Part shown: in pieces, positions 53,533 to 64,000 of the stretch
Numbering within the stretch: the first letter of the stretch is position 1
How the letters are laid out: every line of letters begins with the position of its first letter
NCBI RefSeq assembly: GCF_023721795.1
Contig: NZ_JAMQYE010000002.1
Span: 248,001-312,000, forward strand
DNA from: Zeimonas sediminis
GTDB taxonomy: Bacteria > Pseudomonadota > Gammaproteobacteria > Burkholderiales > Burkholderiaceae_E
DNA length: 64,000 nt
Direction of reading: 5' to 3'
Notes under the pieces: generated by a model
Database searches by the model: none
What the model saw: the letters and a program-made list of their open reading frames with translations, nothing else
Told to the model about the DNA's origin: nothing
Translations under genes and position numbers: made by a program

Positions 53533-54501
53533 ATGAGCATCTTCCGCGCAGCGGCCCTGGCGCTCGGCGCCTCGCTGGCCCTGTCCGCCCCCATCGCCGG
53601 CGCCCAGGCCTGGCCCTCGAAGCCGATCAAGGTCGTCGTCACCTTCCCGACCGGCGGCGCGCCGGACATCCTGGCCCGGATCTTCAGCGACAAGGCCCAG
53701 CTCGGCCAGCCGGTGATCGTCGACAACAAGCCGGGCGCGGGCGGCAACATCGGCGCGGACATCGTGGCAAAGTCGGCCGCCGACGGCTATACGGTCGTGA
53801 TGGGCACCGTGGGCACCCACTCGATCAATGGCTCGGTCTTCGCGAAGATGCCCTACGACATGGTCAAGGACTTCACGCCGGTCTCGCTGATCGCCTCGAC
53901 GCCGAACCTGCTGGTCGTGAACAACGACGTGCCGGTCAAGACTGTCCAGGACCTGGTCGCCTACGCCAAGGCGAACCCGAACAAGCTGTCCTTCGGCTCG
54001 CCCGGCATCGGCACCTCGGTCCACGTTTCGGGCGAGCTCTTCAAGTCGATGGCGGGCGTGCAGATGACGCACGTGCCGTACAAGGGCCGACAGTTCGCGA
54101 TCCCCGACCTGGTCGGCGGACAGATCCAGCTGATGTTCGACAACATGCCCTCGGCGCTGCCGATGGCGCGCGACGGCAAGATCCGCGCCGTGGCGCAGAC
54201 CGGCGCGAAGCGTTCGGCCGCGGCACCCGACGTGCCGACCGTCGCGGAGAGCGGCCTGCCCGGCTTCGAGGCGACATCGTGGTTCGCACTGTTCGCGCCG
54301 GCAGGCACGCCGCAGGCGGTCGTCGACAGGCTGGCCGCCGAGGCGCAGCGGATCTACAAGCTGCCCGACGTGGCCGAGCGCCTCGCCAAGCTGGGCCTCG
54401 ACCCGATCCTCTCGACGCCCGACGAGCTTGCGAAGTTCCAGGCCGCCGAGATCGCCAAGTGGGCGAAGGTGGTCAAGGAGTCGGGCGCGCGCGTCGAATG
54501 A
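53533..54501 (+). CDS. Bug/TctC-type tripartite tricarboxylate transporter receptor
   Basis: Encodes 322 aa. A signal peptide (MSIFRAAALALGASLALSAP, cleavage near residue 25 after AGA) is followed by the Bug fold (WPSKPIKVVVTFPTGGAPDI; DNKPGAGGNIGADIVAKS). The second in-frame ATG was chosen because a GGAG element lies 7 nt before it; the first ATG at 53521 has none. Bug receptors bind small organic acids in the periplasm. No TctA or TctB gene is nearby, as is usual for the many orphan Bug proteins in Burkholderiales. Confidence 0.92.
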   Translation: MSIFRAAALALGASLALSAPIAGAQAWPSKPIKVVVTFPTGGAPDILARIFSDKAQLGQPVIVDNKPGAGGNIGADIVAKSAADGYTVVMGTVGTHSINGSVFAKMPYDMVKDFTPVSLIASTPNLLVVNNDVPVKTVQDLVAYAKANPNKLSFGSPGIGTSVHVSGELFKSMAGVQMTHVPYKGRQFAIPDLVGGQIQLMFDNMPSALPMARDGKIRAVAQTGAKRSAAAPDVPTVAESGLPGFEATSWFALFAPAGTPQAVVDRLAAEAQRIYKLPDVAERLAKLGLDPILSTPDELAKFQAAEIAKWAKVVKESGARVE

Positions 54502-54553
54502 GAACGGCCAGGTGAACCTGCCGCGCGGCTCGCTGCGATTCCTTCGGCCGTTC
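54502..54553. terminator. Inverted repeat between convergent Bug-receptor and dnaJ genes
   Basis: GAACGGCC (54502-54509) is repeated inverted as GGCCGTTC (54546-54553), with a smaller palindrome AGGT-GA-ACCT inside. It fills the 63-bp gap between two convergent genes and could work as a bidirectional transcript end. No T-tract accompanies it, so an intrinsic terminator is not proven. Confidence 0.3.
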
Positions 54554-54564
54554 CCGGGCGAGGC

Positions 54565-55698
54565 TTACTGGAAGAACTCCTTGACCCGGTCCATCCAGCC
54601 CTTGTGCTGGGGACTGTGGCGGGGGTCCTTCAGCGACGCGTCGAGCTCGCGCAGCAGCTTCTTCTGCTGGTCGGTGAGCCGCACCGGCGTCTCGATCGCG
54701 ATGTGCACGTAGAGATCGCCGGGGTAGCTGGACCGCAGACCCTTGATGCCCTTGCCGCGCAGCCGGAACTGCTTGCCCGACTGCGTGCCTTCGGGCAGCT
54801 CGATCTCGGCCTTGCCGTCGAGCGTGGGCACCTCGATCTTGCCGCCCAGTGCGGCGGTGGTGATGCCTATCGGCACTTCGCAGTGCAGGTCGTCGCCGTC
54901 GCGCTGGAACACCGGGTGCTCGCGCACCCTGATCTCGACGTACAGATCGCCGGGCGGGCCCCCGTTGAGCCCGGGCTCGCCGTTGCCTGCCGAGCGGATC
55001 CGCATCCCGTCGTCGATGCCGGCCGGGATCTTCACCTCGAGCGTCTTGGTCTTCTTGACCCGGCCCACGCCGTCGCAGGCGGTGCAGGGATCCGGGATCA
55101 CCTTGCCGGAGCCGTGGCAGGTCGGGCAGGTCTGCTGGATCGAGAAGAAGCCCTGCTGCACCCGCACCGCGCCCTGTCCGTTGCAGGTGCCGCAGGTCTT
55201 CGGCTTGGTGCCGGGCTTGGCGCCGGTGCCGCCGCAGGCGTCGCAACCCTCCCAGCTCGGCACGCGGATCTCGGTGGTGTAGCCGCGCGCGGCCTGCTCC
55301 AGCGTGATCTCCATCGCGTAGCGCAGGTCGGCGCCGCGGTAGACGCCGGCGCGACCGCCGCCGCCCTGCCTGGCGCCGCCGAAGATGTCGCCGAAGATGT
55401 CGCCGAACACGTCGGCGAAGCCGCCCGCGCCGGCGCCGAAACCGCCGGGGCCGCCGCCGAAGCCGGCGTTCGGGTCGACGCCGGCGTGACCGAAGCGGTC
55501 GTAGGCCTCGCGTTTCTGCGGCTCGGAGAGCGTCTCGTAGGCCTCCTTGACCTCCTTGAACTTCTCCTCGGCCTCCTTGCTGTCCGGATTGCGGTCCGGG
55601 TGGTACTTCATCGCCAGCTTGCGATAGGCCTTCTTCAGCTCATCGTCGCTCGCGTTCTTGGCGACGCCGAGGACTTCGTAGTAGTCGCGTTTGGCCAT
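54565..55698 (-). CDS. dnaJ: Chaperone DnaJ
   Basis: Encodes 377 aa, a complete type I Hsp40. J-domain with HPD ([15 protein letters not shown], about residues 31-45), Gly/Phe-rich segment (about 75-120), four zinc-binding repeats ([32 protein letters not shown]) and the C-terminal substrate-binding domain. It stimulates DnaK ATPase and delivers clients. It is separated from dnaK by 217 bp that hold an S23-protein remnant and a polypurine tract, an unusual interruption. It ends 63 bp from the Bug-receptor gene in convergent orientation. Confidence 0.96.
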   Translation of the reverse strand: MAKRDYYEVLGVAKNASDDELKKAYRKLAMKYHPDRNPDSKEAEEKFKEVKEAYETLSEPQKREAYDRFGHAGVDPNAGFGGGPGGFGAGAGGFADVFGDIFGDIFGGARQGGGGRAGVYRGADLRYAMEITLEQAARGYTTEIRVPSWEGCDACGGTGAKPGTKPKTCGTCNGQGAVRVQQGFFSIQQTCPTCHGSGKVIPDPCTACDGVGRVKKTKTLEVKIPAGIDDGMRIRSAGNGEPGLNGGPPGDLYVEIRVREHPVFQRDGDDLHCEVPIGITTAALGGKIEVPTLDGKAEIELPEGTQSGKQFRLRGKGIKGLRSSYPGDLYVHIAIETPVRLTDQQKKLLRELDASLKDPRHSPQHKGWMDRVKEFFQ

Positions 55699-55705
55699 TT
55701 CTGTC

Positions 55706-55736
55706 GGGGAAGGGAGAAGGGAGAAGGGAGAAGGGG
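55706..55736 (-). repeat. Polypurine/polypyrimidine 8-bp tandem repeat
   Basis: Three and a half units of GGGAGAAG-type sequence on the plus strand (pyrimidine-rich on the coding strand) lie 2 bp downstream of the S23 remnant and 8 bp upstream of the dnaJ start. A related G/A tract is at 60184-60218. Such tracts often accompany four-helix-bundle (S23) genes in proteobacterial genomes, in my recollection. Confidence 0.75.
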
Positions 55737-55737
55737 T

Positions 55738-55915
55738 TCAGGCTTCCGCACGGCGCCGAATCGACGTCTGCAGACCCATCAGCATCCCGCTCACATCTTC
55801 CGCCGTCTTCCTCAACTCCTGTGAGTCGTTCAAATAGCCGAGTCGCTGCGCGAGCTCGATCAGCGTATCGAGCTCTGACAGCGACCCGGCGGCGATGCCC
55901 AGGGACTTCCCTTCC

Positions 55916-55929
<14 letters not shown>
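55738..55929 (-). pseudogene. C-terminal remnant of a four-helix bundle (S23 / IVS-type) protein
   Basis: An open frame of about 63 codons without any credible start sits between dnaK and dnaJ, beginning inside the last codons of dnaK in another frame. Its translation, with [20 protein letters not shown] and ending in [12 protein letters not shown], is the C-terminal part of four-helix bundle proteins related to the 23S rRNA intervening-sequence protein and to Avd of diversity-generating retroelements. The N-terminal half is missing. It looks like a scar of a former insertion between the two chaperone genes. Confidence 0.6.
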
Positions 55930-57847
<1,918 letters not shown>

Positions 57848-57884
57848 CTGTGGATTCCTCAGTGTCTGGATGACTTGCGATTCA

Positions 57885-57912
57885 AGATGCGTGTTCGGGG
57901 CCGGATTTCAAG
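57885..57912 (-). promoter_or_regulatory. Candidate sigma-32 promoter for dnaK
   Basis: On the minus strand CTTGAAA (57912-57906) is followed after 13 nt by ACGCATCT (57892-57885). The first matches the sigma-32 -35 element exactly, and the second fits 6 of 8 positions of the -10 element CCCCATNT. It lies in the 98-bp gap between grpE and dnaK, about 38 bp before the dnaK ATG. Confidence 0.6.
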
Positions 57913-57945
57913 TCGCAACCGCTGCGCGCCGGCGGCCTGTCCCGT

Positions 57946-58557
57946 TCAGCCCTGCGCCACGGTGACCAGCGCCGGACGCAGCACGCGGTCGTTGATCAGG
58001 TAGCCCTTCTGCAGCACGGCCACCACGTGGTTGGCCGCCACCGGCGGATTGGCGGTATTGCCCGGCACCATCGAGATCGCCTGGTGCAGGTTCGGGTCGA
58101 ACTTCTGGCCTGCCGGCTCGATCGCGAGCAGCTTGTTCTTCTCGAAGACCGAGGCGAGCAGGCGCAAGGTGGCCTCGACGCCTTCCTTCAGGTTCTCGAT
58201 CGACGGCGACTCGGTGGCCAGCGCCAGCTCCAGGCTGTCACGCACCGGCAGCAGCGCCTCGGCGAAGGACTCGATCCCGTACTTGTGGGCCTTCGAGACC
58301 TCTTCCTGGCCGCGGCGGCGGACGTTCTCGGCCTCGGCGACCGCGCGCAGGTGCTGGTCCCTGAGTTCGGCGCACCGCGCCTCGAGCTCGGCGCACTTCG
58401 CCTCGAGCTCGGCGAGCCGGTCGGCGCCCGGCGGCGGCGCCCCCTCGCCGGACTGCTGCGAGCCGGCTGCCGGCCGGGAGGCCTCGGCCTGCGCTGCCGT
58501 CTCGTTTCCGGAACGCTGGGGAGCCGCGTCGGGCCCTGCTCGCTGCTCGTCGGTCAT
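57946..58557 (-). CDS. grpE: Nucleotide exchange factor GrpE
   Basis: Encodes 203 aa. The N-terminal 50 residues are low-complexity; a long coiled coil follows ([20 protein letters not shown], about residues 45-65), then the conserved [19 protein letters not shown] (about 92-110) and the beta domain ending [20 protein letters not shown]. It exchanges ADP for ATP on DnaK and senses temperature through its coiled coil. Preceded by a strong sigma-32-like promoter. Confidence 0.96.
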   Translation of the reverse strand: MTDEQRAGPDAAPQRSGNETAAQAEASRPAAGSQQSGEGAPPPGADRLAELEAKCAELEARCAELRDQHLRAVAEAENVRRRGQEEVSKAHKYGIESFAEALLPVRDSLELALATESPSIENLKEGVEATLRLLASVFEKNKLLAIEPAGQKFDPNLHQAISMVPGNTANPPVAANHVVAVLQKGYLINDRVLRPALVTVAQG

Positions 58558-58614
58558 GCAATCCTCTCGAGAAAAATCAAAGACTTGCCGGGCTTGCGCC
58601 GGCTCAAAACCGAA

Positions 58615-58643
58615 ATATCGGGGCGGTCGCCGGCGATTTCAAG
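58615..58643 (-). promoter_or_regulatory. Candidate sigma-32 promoter for grpE
   Basis: On the minus strand CTTGAAA (58643-58637) is followed after 13-14 nt by CCCCGATAT (58623-58615). Both halves agree very well with sigma-32 consensus elements. The site is about 58 bp before the grpE start, within the gap that follows hemH. No CIRCE element is seen here. Confidence 0.78.
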
Positions 58644-58738
58644 CCGCGCCGCCGCCCGGCGCACGCCGCCGGCACGGAAACGGCGGCCGAGACCGGCACG
58701 GGCGCCCGCGCAGCCGCGCGCGCCGGCCGTAAACCGGG

Positions 58739-59848
58739 TCAGGCCTTCGCGCCGGCCGCGAGCGCCCGTTCGCGGCGGCGCGCCAGCGCTTCGCTGCGCC
58801 GGGCGGCCTGCTCCGGATCGGGCCGAAGCGTGTCCCAACCCGACAGGTGGCGCAAGGCGAGCCTGCCGAGCGCGTCGACGAAGGCCGGCGAGTCGTTCAG
58901 GCAGCCGATGTAGCGATAGTCGGTGCCCCCGCTCTCGAGGAAGGCCTGCTTGCCCTCGATCGCGATCTCCTCGAGGGTCTCGAGGCAGTCGGACACGAAG
59001 CCCGGGCAGACGACGTCGACCCGCCGGACGCCGGACTTGCCCAGCTCGCGAAGCGTGGGCTCGGTATACGGCTGCAGCCACTCGGCCCGGCCGAAGCGCG
59101 ACTGGAAGGTGACCGTCCAGTCCGACCGGCCGAGCCCCAGGCGCTGGGCGAGCAGCCGGCCGCTGGCCAGGCACTCGCAATGGTAGGGGTCGCCCGCCAG
59201 CAGGGTGCGCTTCGGCACCCCGTGGAAGCTCATGACCAGCCGATCGGGCGGGCCGTCCTTCTCCCACTGGTCGCGGATCCGGGCGGCCAGCGCGTCGAGC
59301 CAGGCGTCGTCGTCGTGGAAGTCGCGCACCCAGCGCAGCTCGGGCTGGTTGCGCCAGCCGGCGAGCTCGGCATTGACCGCGTCGATCGCGGTGGCCGTCG
59401 TCGAGCCGGCGTACTGCGGATAGAGCGGCAGGACCAGTATCCGCTTCGTGTTGCGCTCGCGCAGCTGGCGCAATACCTTCGGGATCGAGGGGTTGCCGTA
59501 GCGCATCGCGAACGCCACGTCGACCTCGTGACCGGCATTGCCGAGCCAGCCGCGCAGCAGCGTGGCCTGCTTCGCGGTGTTCACCATCAGCGGCGAGCCC
59601 TCGGGCGTCCAGATCGTCGCGTACTTGTGCGCCGACTTGGCCGGGCGCGTGCGCAGGATCACGCCGTGCAGGATCGGCTTCCAGACCGCCGCGGGGATCT
59701 CCACGACCCGCGGATCCGACAGGAACTCGCGCAGGTAGCGGCGCACCGCGGCGGTTTCGGGCGCATCGGGCGTGCCGAGCTGCACGAGCAGCACCGCGGT
59801 GCGCTCGGGCATCGAGTGGTCGAAGGCCGAAGCCGAGGTGAAGGGCAT
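58739..59848 (-). CDS. hemH: Ferrochelatase
   Basis: Encodes 369 aa. It inserts Fe2+ into protoporphyrin IX, the last step of haem synthesis. Present are AVLLVQLGTPDAP (residues about 17-29), the catalytic His in MSFHGVPKRTLLAGDPYHC (about 210) and the DVVCPGFVSDCLETLEEI segment with metal-binding Glu (about 285). The ATG at 59848 gives the family N-terminus with a 15-residue extension. It lies between NIPSNAP (11 bp) and grpE (181 bp), a position typical for Betaproteobacteria. Confidence 0.95.
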   Translation of the reverse strand: MPFTSASAFDHSMPERTAVLLVQLGTPDAPETAAVRRYLREFLSDPRVVEIPAAVWKPILHGVILRTRPAKSAHKYATIWTPEGSPLMVNTAKQATLLRGWLGNAGHEVDVAFAMRYGNPSIPKVLRQLRERNTKRILVLPLYPQYAGSTTATAIDAVNAELAGWRNQPELRWVRDFHDDDAWLDALAARIRDQWEKDGPPDRLVMSFHGVPKRTLLAGDPYHCECLASGRLLAQRLGLGRSDWTVTFQSRFGRAEWLQPYTEPTLRELGKSGVRRVDVVCPGFVSDCLETLEEIAIEGKQAFLESGGTDYRYIGCLNDSPAFVDALGRLALRHLSGWDTLRPDPEQAARRSEALARRRERALAAGAKA

Positions 59849-59859
59849 CGCGCGCCGCC

Positions 59860-60177
59860 TCAGGCCAGCTGGAAGAACGGCGCCGGGCGCAGGATCTTGT
59901 TCTCCATCGACGCCAGCAGCGGCGAGGCCTTCGCCAGGTAGGCCTGCCAGTCCGGGTCGGCCGCCAGCCCGGCGCGCCGCTGCTCGCGGTCGGCCAGGCT
60001 CTCGTACTTCCACATGTGGACGACCTGGTTCAGCGGGCCGATGTCGTGCGACACGAACCAGCCGAAGGGCTCGCCCAGGTAGCGCTTCTGGATCGGCAGG
60101 CCCTGCTCGCCGTAGATCTTCAGGAACTCGTTGAGCTTGCCGGGGTGGACCTGGTAGGTGCGGTGGTCGATCAGCAT
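59860..60177 (-). CDS. NIPSNAP family protein
   Basis: Encodes 105 aa, a single dimeric alpha/beta-barrel-type NIPSNAP domain: MLIDHRTYQVHPGKLNEFLK at the start, NQVVHMWKYESLADREQRRA in the middle and a C-terminal ENKILRPAPFF. Function is unknown; members are often near catabolic genes. It is placed between hrcA and hemH, 11 bp before hemH, and is probably cotranscribed with it. Confidence 0.9.
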   Translation of the reverse strand: MLIDHRTYQVHPGKLNEFLKIYGEQGLPIQKRYLGEPFGWFVSHDIGPLNQVVHMWKYESLADREQRRAGLAADPDWQAYLAKASPLLASMENKILRPAPFFQLA

Positions 60178-60183
60178 TTTCTT

Positions 60184-60218
60184 GGGTGGGCAGGGGGAAT
60201 GGGGAAGGGGGAAGGGAA
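60184..60218. repeat. Polypurine tract between hrcA and NIPSNAP
   Basis: A 35-bp run almost entirely of G and A, in degenerate GGGGAA-type units, lies just before the NIPSNAP start on the opposite strand. It resembles the tract at 55706-55736 next to the S23 remnant. No gene remnant is seen beside this one. Confidence 0.55.
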
Positions 60219-60258
60219 CAATGTGCGGCGGCGCGCGGCCGGCCGGGCCGTCCGTGGC

Positions 60259-61305
60259 TCAGCCGGTGTCTTGGCCTCGGGTCGGCGCCGCGCCGTGGCT
60301 CAGCGCAGAGGACACCAGCCTGGCGGTGATGTCGACGATCGGGATCACCCGCTCGTAGGCCATGCGGGTGGGGCCGATCACGCCCAGCGTGCCGATGATC
60401 CGGCCGTCGGCCTCGTAGGGGGCGACGACCACGCTCAGCTGGTCCATCGGCACCAGCTCGGACTCGCCGCCGATGAAGATCTGCACGCCCTGCGCCCGGC
60501 TGGAGGCGTCGAGCAGCTGCACCAGGCCGGTCTTCTGCTCGAACAGGTCGAACAGCCGGCGCAGCCGGTCGACGTTGTCGGCCAGGTCGGCCACGCCGAC
60601 CAGGTTGCGCTCGCCCGAGATCACGACCGGATCGGCCTCTTCGGTGAGCGCCCGGGTGCTGGTCTCGACCGCCTTCTGCATCAGCGCGGTGATGTCGTCG
60701 CGCAGCGTGGCCAGCTCGCGCTGCAGCCGCTCGCGGATCGCGCCGAAGTCCAGCCCGGCGAAATTCTGGTTGATGTAGTTGGCCGCCTCGATCAGCTGCG
60801 ACGACGTGTAGTCGCGCTCGGTGGTCAGGATGCGGTTCTGGACGTCGCCCTCGGGGGTGACGATGATCAGCAGCAGGCGGCGCTCGGACAGGCGCAGGAA
60901 CTCGACCTGCCTGAACAGCGACGCTCGCCGCGGCGTCATGACGACGCCGGCGAAGTGCGACAGGCTGGAGAGCAGCGAGGCCGCGGTGGACAACACCCTC
61001 TGCGGCTCGTCGGCGCGCAGCCTGCCCTCGATCTGCTCGGTCTGCTCGTGCTCGAGCGGCTGCACGGTGAGCAGCGTGTCGACGAACAGCCGGTAGCCAC
61101 GCGGCGTGGGGATCCGCCCCGCCGAGGTGTGGGGGCTGGCGATCAGCCCCATTTCCTCGAGGTCGGCCATCACGTTGCGGATCGTGGCGGGCGAAAGGTC
61201 GAGGCCGGAGTGCCGCGACAGCGTGCGCGAGCCGACCGGCTGTCCGTCCGCGATGTAGCGTTCGATCAGGGTCTTGAGCAGCGTCTGGGCGCGGGAGTCG
61301 AGCAT
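60259..61305 (-). CDS. hrcA: Heat-inducible transcription repressor HrcA
   Basis: Encodes 348 aa. An N-terminal winged helix ([40 protein letters not shown]) is followed by a GAF-like domain and the insert typical of HrcA. It represses heat-shock genes through CIRCE operators, but no CIRCE inverted repeat is visible upstream of hrcA, grpE or dnaK in this window; groESL elsewhere is the likely target. Divergent from nadK across 107 bp. Confidence 0.95.
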   Translation of the reverse strand: MLDSRAQTLLKTLIERYIADGQPVGSRTLSRHSGLDLSPATIRNVMADLEEMGLIASPHTSAGRIPTPRGYRLFVDTLLTVQPLEHEQTEQIEGRLRADEPQRVLSTAASLLSSLSHFAGVVMTPRRASLFRQVEFLRLSERRLLLIIVTPEGDVQNRILTTERDYTSSQLIEAANYINQNFAGLDFGAIRERLQRELATLRDDITALMQKAVETSTRALTEEADPVVISGERNLVGVADLADNVDRLRRLFDLFEQKTGLVQLLDASSRAQGVQIFIGGESELVPMDQLSVVVAPYEADGRIIGTLGVIGPTRMAYERVIPIVDITARLVSSALSHGAAPTRGQDTG

Positions 61306-61412
61306 GCGTTCATTTTAGAGCCAGTTCCGGAATCGGGGGCTTTCGGCCTAGGCCCGATGCACGAGGCCGAGGGCCGCGATCCGCCCCGGTCCTTGTGGTG
61401 TAATGCGCTCCG

Positions 61413-62303
61413 ATGAGACCCCCGTTCCGCACCGTCGCCCTGGCCGGGCGCTACCAGACCGAAGGCGTCGCGCCGGCGATCGCCCAGATCGGCGACTACC
61501 TGCGCGGGCGCGGGCTCTCGGTGCTGCTCGAGCGCGGCACCGCCGAGTCGATCGGCCGGGCCGAAGACGCGGCCGACACCGAGGAGATCGGCCACCGCGC
61601 CGACCTCGCGGTCGCGATCGGCGGCGACGGCACCATGCTCGGCCTCGCCCGCGAGCTGGCGCCCTACGAGGTGCCGCTGGTCGGGATCAACCACGGGCGG
61701 CTCGGCTTCGTCACCGACATCGCGCTCGAGAACTGGCACGACGCGCTGGGCATGATCCTCGACGGCCACTACCACGCCGAGGAGCGCACGCTGCTCACCG
61801 CGCGGGTCGTGCGCGACCAGGAGATCGTCTGGAACGCGCTGGCGATGAACGACGTGGTGGTCAACCGCTCGTCGCGCGCCGGCATGATCGAGCTGCAGGT
61901 GCACGTCGACGACCTGTACATGTACAGCCAGCGCGCCGACGGCCTGATCGTCGCCACGCCGACCGGCTCGACCGCCTACGCGCTGTCGGCCAACGGCCCG
62001 ATCCTGCACCCGCAGGTGCAGGGGATCGTCATGGTGCCGGTGGCCCCGCAGGCGCTGTCCAACCGCCCGATCGTGCTGCCCGACGACGTCACCATCACGA
62101 TCCGGGTCGTCGAAGGGCGCGAGCCCCGCGTGGCAGGCGACATGCAGGTGTTCAGCGACCTGCACGTGGGCGACGACATCATCATCCAGCGCGCGCCCTT
62201 CCGCAGCCGCTTCCTGCACCCGCCCGACTACACCTACTACGCCACGCTGCGCGGCAAGCTCAACTGGCACGAACTGCCGATCCTGCAGCATCGACGCCGC
62301 TGA
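61413..62303 (+). CDS. nadK: NAD kinase
   Basis: Encodes 296 aa. It phosphorylates NAD+ to NADP+. The catalytic motif GGDGTMLGLAREL is at about residues 70-82, NDVVVNRSSRAGMIEL at about 148-163 and the ATP site TPTGSTAYALSANGP at about 188-202. No Shine-Dalgarno is visible; a TAATGC -10-like element sits only about 10 nt before the ATG, so a very short leader is possible. recN starts 2 bp after its stop. Confidence 0.95.
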   Translation: MRPPFRTVALAGRYQTEGVAPAIAQIGDYLRGRGLSVLLERGTAESIGRAEDAADTEEIGHRADLAVAIGGDGTMLGLARELAPYEVPLVGINHGRLGFVTDIALENWHDALGMILDGHYHAEERTLLTARVVRDQEIVWNALAMNDVVVNRSSRAGMIELQVHVDDLYMYSQRADGLIVATPTGSTAYALSANGPILHPQVQGIVMVPVAPQALSNRPIVLPDDVTITIRVVEGREPRVAGDMQVFSDLHVGDDIIIQRAPFRSRFLHPPDYTYYATLRGKLNWHELPILQHRRR

Positions 62304-62305
62304 CC

Positions 62306-63955
62306 ATGCTGCTCGCCCTGCGCCTGCGCGATTTCGTCATCGTCGACGAGGCCGAGCTCGAGTTCGGCCCCGGCTTCACCGTGCTGTCCGGCGAGACCGG
62401 CGCCGGCAAGTCGATCCTGCTCGACGCGCTCGCCCTGGCCATGGGCGGACGGGCCGACGCCGGCGTGGTGCGCGAAGGCGCGAGCCGGGCGGACATCTGC
62501 GCGGTGTTCAGCAGCGAGCCCGGGCTCGACGCCTGGCTGGCCGAGCGCGAGCTCGCCGGCGATCCTGGCAGCGTGCTGCTGCGCAGGGTCGTCGACGCCG
62601 ACGGCCGCTCGCGGGCGCTGGTCAACGGCAATCCGGCCACCGCCGCCCTGCTGCGCGAGCTCGGCGAGCGGCTGGTCGACATCCACGGCCAGCATGCCGC
62701 GCAATCGCTGCTGCGGGCCGACGGCCAGCGCCTGCTGCTCGACGCCTATGCCGGCCTGACCGACGATGCGCGCGCGCTCGGCGAGGCCTGGTCGGCCTGG
62801 CGGGCGCTGGCCCGCGAGATCGAGGCGGCCGAGACCGGGCAGCGCGAGCTCGCGCTCGAGCGCGACCGCCTGGCCTGGCAGGTCGGCGAGCTCGACAGGC
62901 TGCGGCTGGCGCCTGGCGAGTGGCAGGAACTGAACGAGGAGCAGAAGCGACTCGCGCACGCGGCTTCGCTGATCGAGGGCACGCGCGGCGCCGCCGATGC
63001 GCTGGCCGACAGCGACGACGCGCTGGCCGGCAGGCTGCACCAGATTCTCCAGCGACTGCGCCCGCTCGCGGCGATCGACGGCCGGCTCGGCGAGGCGATC
63101 GAACTGCTCGACAGCGCGGCGATCCAGGTCGACGAGGCCGCCTCGACGCTCTCCGCGTATGCCGACCGGGTCGACCTCGACCCGGACAGGCTCGCGCAGG
63201 CCGAGCAGCGGATCTCGGCGATCTTCGAAGCCGCGCGCAAGATGCGCATGACGCCCGACGAGATCCCCGACGCCCTCGAGTCGATGCGGCGACGGCTCGC
63301 CGAGCTCGAGGCCGCGCAGGACATCGAGGGCCTGCGGGCCAGGGCCGGCGCGGCCCGCGAGCGCTACGACGCGCTCGCCGGCAAGCTTTCGGCGGCCCGC
63401 CGCAAGGCTGCCGTGCGCCTGGCCGACGGCGTGTCCTCGCACCTGTCCGAGCTGGGCATGGCAGGCGGCAGGCTGGAGATCCGCTGCGAGCCGGCCGAGC
63501 CCTCGGCCTCGGGCTCGGATTCGGTCGAGTTCCGGGTGGCGGCCCACGCCGGCGCCACGCCCCGGCCCCTTGCCAAGGCGGCCTCGGGCGGGGAGCTCTC
63601 GCGGATCGGCCTGGCGATCTCGGTGCTCGCGGCGCAGGCCAACCCGGTGCCCACGCTGATCTTCGACGAGGCCGACGCGGGCGTGGGCGGCGCGGTGGCC
63701 GACGCGATCGGCGCGCTGATGCGCCGGCTGGGCGACGACCGGCAGGTGCTCTGCGTGACGCACCTGCCGCAGGTGGCGGCCAAGGCGCACCGCCACTACC
63801 GGGTCACCAAGGAAACCGCCGACGGCCGCACCGTGAGCCGGATCGAGCCGCTCGATCGCCCGGGCCGGGTGGAGGAGATCGCCCGGATGCTCGGCGGCGC
63901 CGAGATCACCGCCACCACCCGCAAGCACGCGCGGGAGATGCTCGCGCAGGGCTGA
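62306..63955 (+). CDS. recN: DNA repair protein RecN
   Basis: Encodes 549 aa, complete. An SMC-like ATPase for double-strand break repair. Walker A SGETGAGKSILLDALALAMG (about residues 28-47), DIHGQHAAQSLL (about 128), central coiled coil (about 150-350), ABC signature ASGGELSRIGLAI (about 430) and Walker B LIFDEADAGVGG (about 452). nadK-recN is a common Proteobacterial pair. With recBCD at the other end, the window carries two arms of recombinational repair. 45 bases follow to the window end, with no clear terminator. Confidence 0.96.
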   Translation: MLLALRLRDFVIVDEAELEFGPGFTVLSGETGAGKSILLDALALAMGGRADAGVVREGASRADICAVFSSEPGLDAWLAERELAGDPGSVLLRRVVDADGRSRALVNGNPATAALLRELGERLVDIHGQHAAQSLLRADGQRLLLDAYAGLTDDARALGEAWSAWRALAREIEAAETGQRELALERDRLAWQVGELDRLRLAPGEWQELNEEQKRLAHAASLIEGTRGAADALADSDDALAGRLHQILQRLRPLAAIDGRLGEAIELLDSAAIQVDEAASTLSAYADRVDLDPDRLAQAEQRISAIFEAARKMRMTPDEIPDALESMRRRLAELEAAQDIEGLRARAGAARERYDALAGKLSAARRKAAVRLADGVSSHLSELGMAGGRLEIRCEPAEPSASGSDSVEFRVAAHAGATPRPLAKAASGGELSRIGLAISVLAAQANPVPTLIFDEADAGVGGAVADAIGALMRRLGDDRQVLCVTHLPQVAAKAHRHYRVTKETADGRTVSRIEPLDRPGRVEEIARMLGGAEITATTRKHAREMLAQG

Positions 63956-64000
63956 ACGCCCCGGGGTGGCCCGCTCCCCGAGCGCCCGCCACCGCGTCTT

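Noticed and set aside
61306-61412. CIRCE operator for HrcA upstream of hrcA, grpE or dnaK
   Set aside because: No TTAGCACTC / GAGTGCTAA-like inverted repeat is present in any of the three gaps.

Overview
This is a GC-rich (about 70%) chromosomal window from what looks like a free-living, respiratory betaproteobacterium of the order Burkholderiales. The evidence is the gene families and their order: grpE-dnaK-dnaJ with hrcA and hemH, nadK-recN, fdxA with phaZ, rnfB and nth, a Bug-type receptor, an FdsA/FdsB-like NAD-linked formate dehydrogenase, and polyhydroxyalkanoate (PHA) genes. I saw no rRNA, tRNA, prophage, IS element or CRISPR array. Coding density is very high and many neighbours overlap by 4 nt.

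Layout. 0-11 kb (minus strand): the end of a nitronate monooxygenase-like gene, then a translationally coupled recC-recB-recD-sulP operon. 11-16.5 kb: a CopD-like membrane protein, acyl-CoA-binding protein, a Na+/H+ antiporter-like protein, a PHA-system protein, a D-2-hydroxyacid dehydrogenase, a LutC-like LUD protein and pncB. 16.6-33 kb: the main accessory locus. 33-44 kb (plus strand): ferredoxin FdxA, a very large fused flavoprotein resembling NfnB-NfnA, PHA depolymerase, RnfB, Nth, DUF1841, a PhoU-like/PiT phosphate pair, an esterase and a thiolase. 44.0-44.7 kb: a non-coding convergent gap with two inverted copies of a structured palindromic element. 44.7-53.4 kb (minus): MFS transporter, HemL, formate dehydrogenase (two subunits) and a beta-CASP nuclease. 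53.5-64 kb: Bug receptor, dnaJ, an S23-protein remnant, dnaK, grpE, hemH, NIPSNAP, hrcA, then nadK and recN on the plus strand.

The most interesting system is the divergent locus around 30.2 kb. Leftward runs hnr (6-hydroxynicotinate reductase), a UPF0280 protein, two DUF1185 ('amino acid synthesis') proteins, a branched-chain-type ABC transporter with fused LivH-LivM permease, nicA-nicB (2Fe-2S subunit and a molybdopterin subunit fused to three c-type haem domains) and a MobA-like cofactor enzyme. Rightward run a ferredoxin-NADP reductase, a TetR regulator and an enamidase, followed by ferredoxin and the fused flavoprotein. Together they suggest nicotinate uptake, respiratory hydroxylation to 6-hydroxynicotinate, reductive dearomatisation and hydrolytic ring opening. 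This joins an aerobic-type entry enzyme to the ring-opening steps known from the fermenter Eubacterium barkeri. No gene for the aerobic NicC route lies in the window. The enzymes acting after ring opening are not evident, and the DUF1185 and UPF0280 proteins are uncharacterised candidates for those steps.

The second unusual item is the element pair in 44139-44718. Each copy is 215 bp, bounded by perfect 32-bp inverted arms whose sequences differ between copies, with internal hairpins that also differ by compensating changes.
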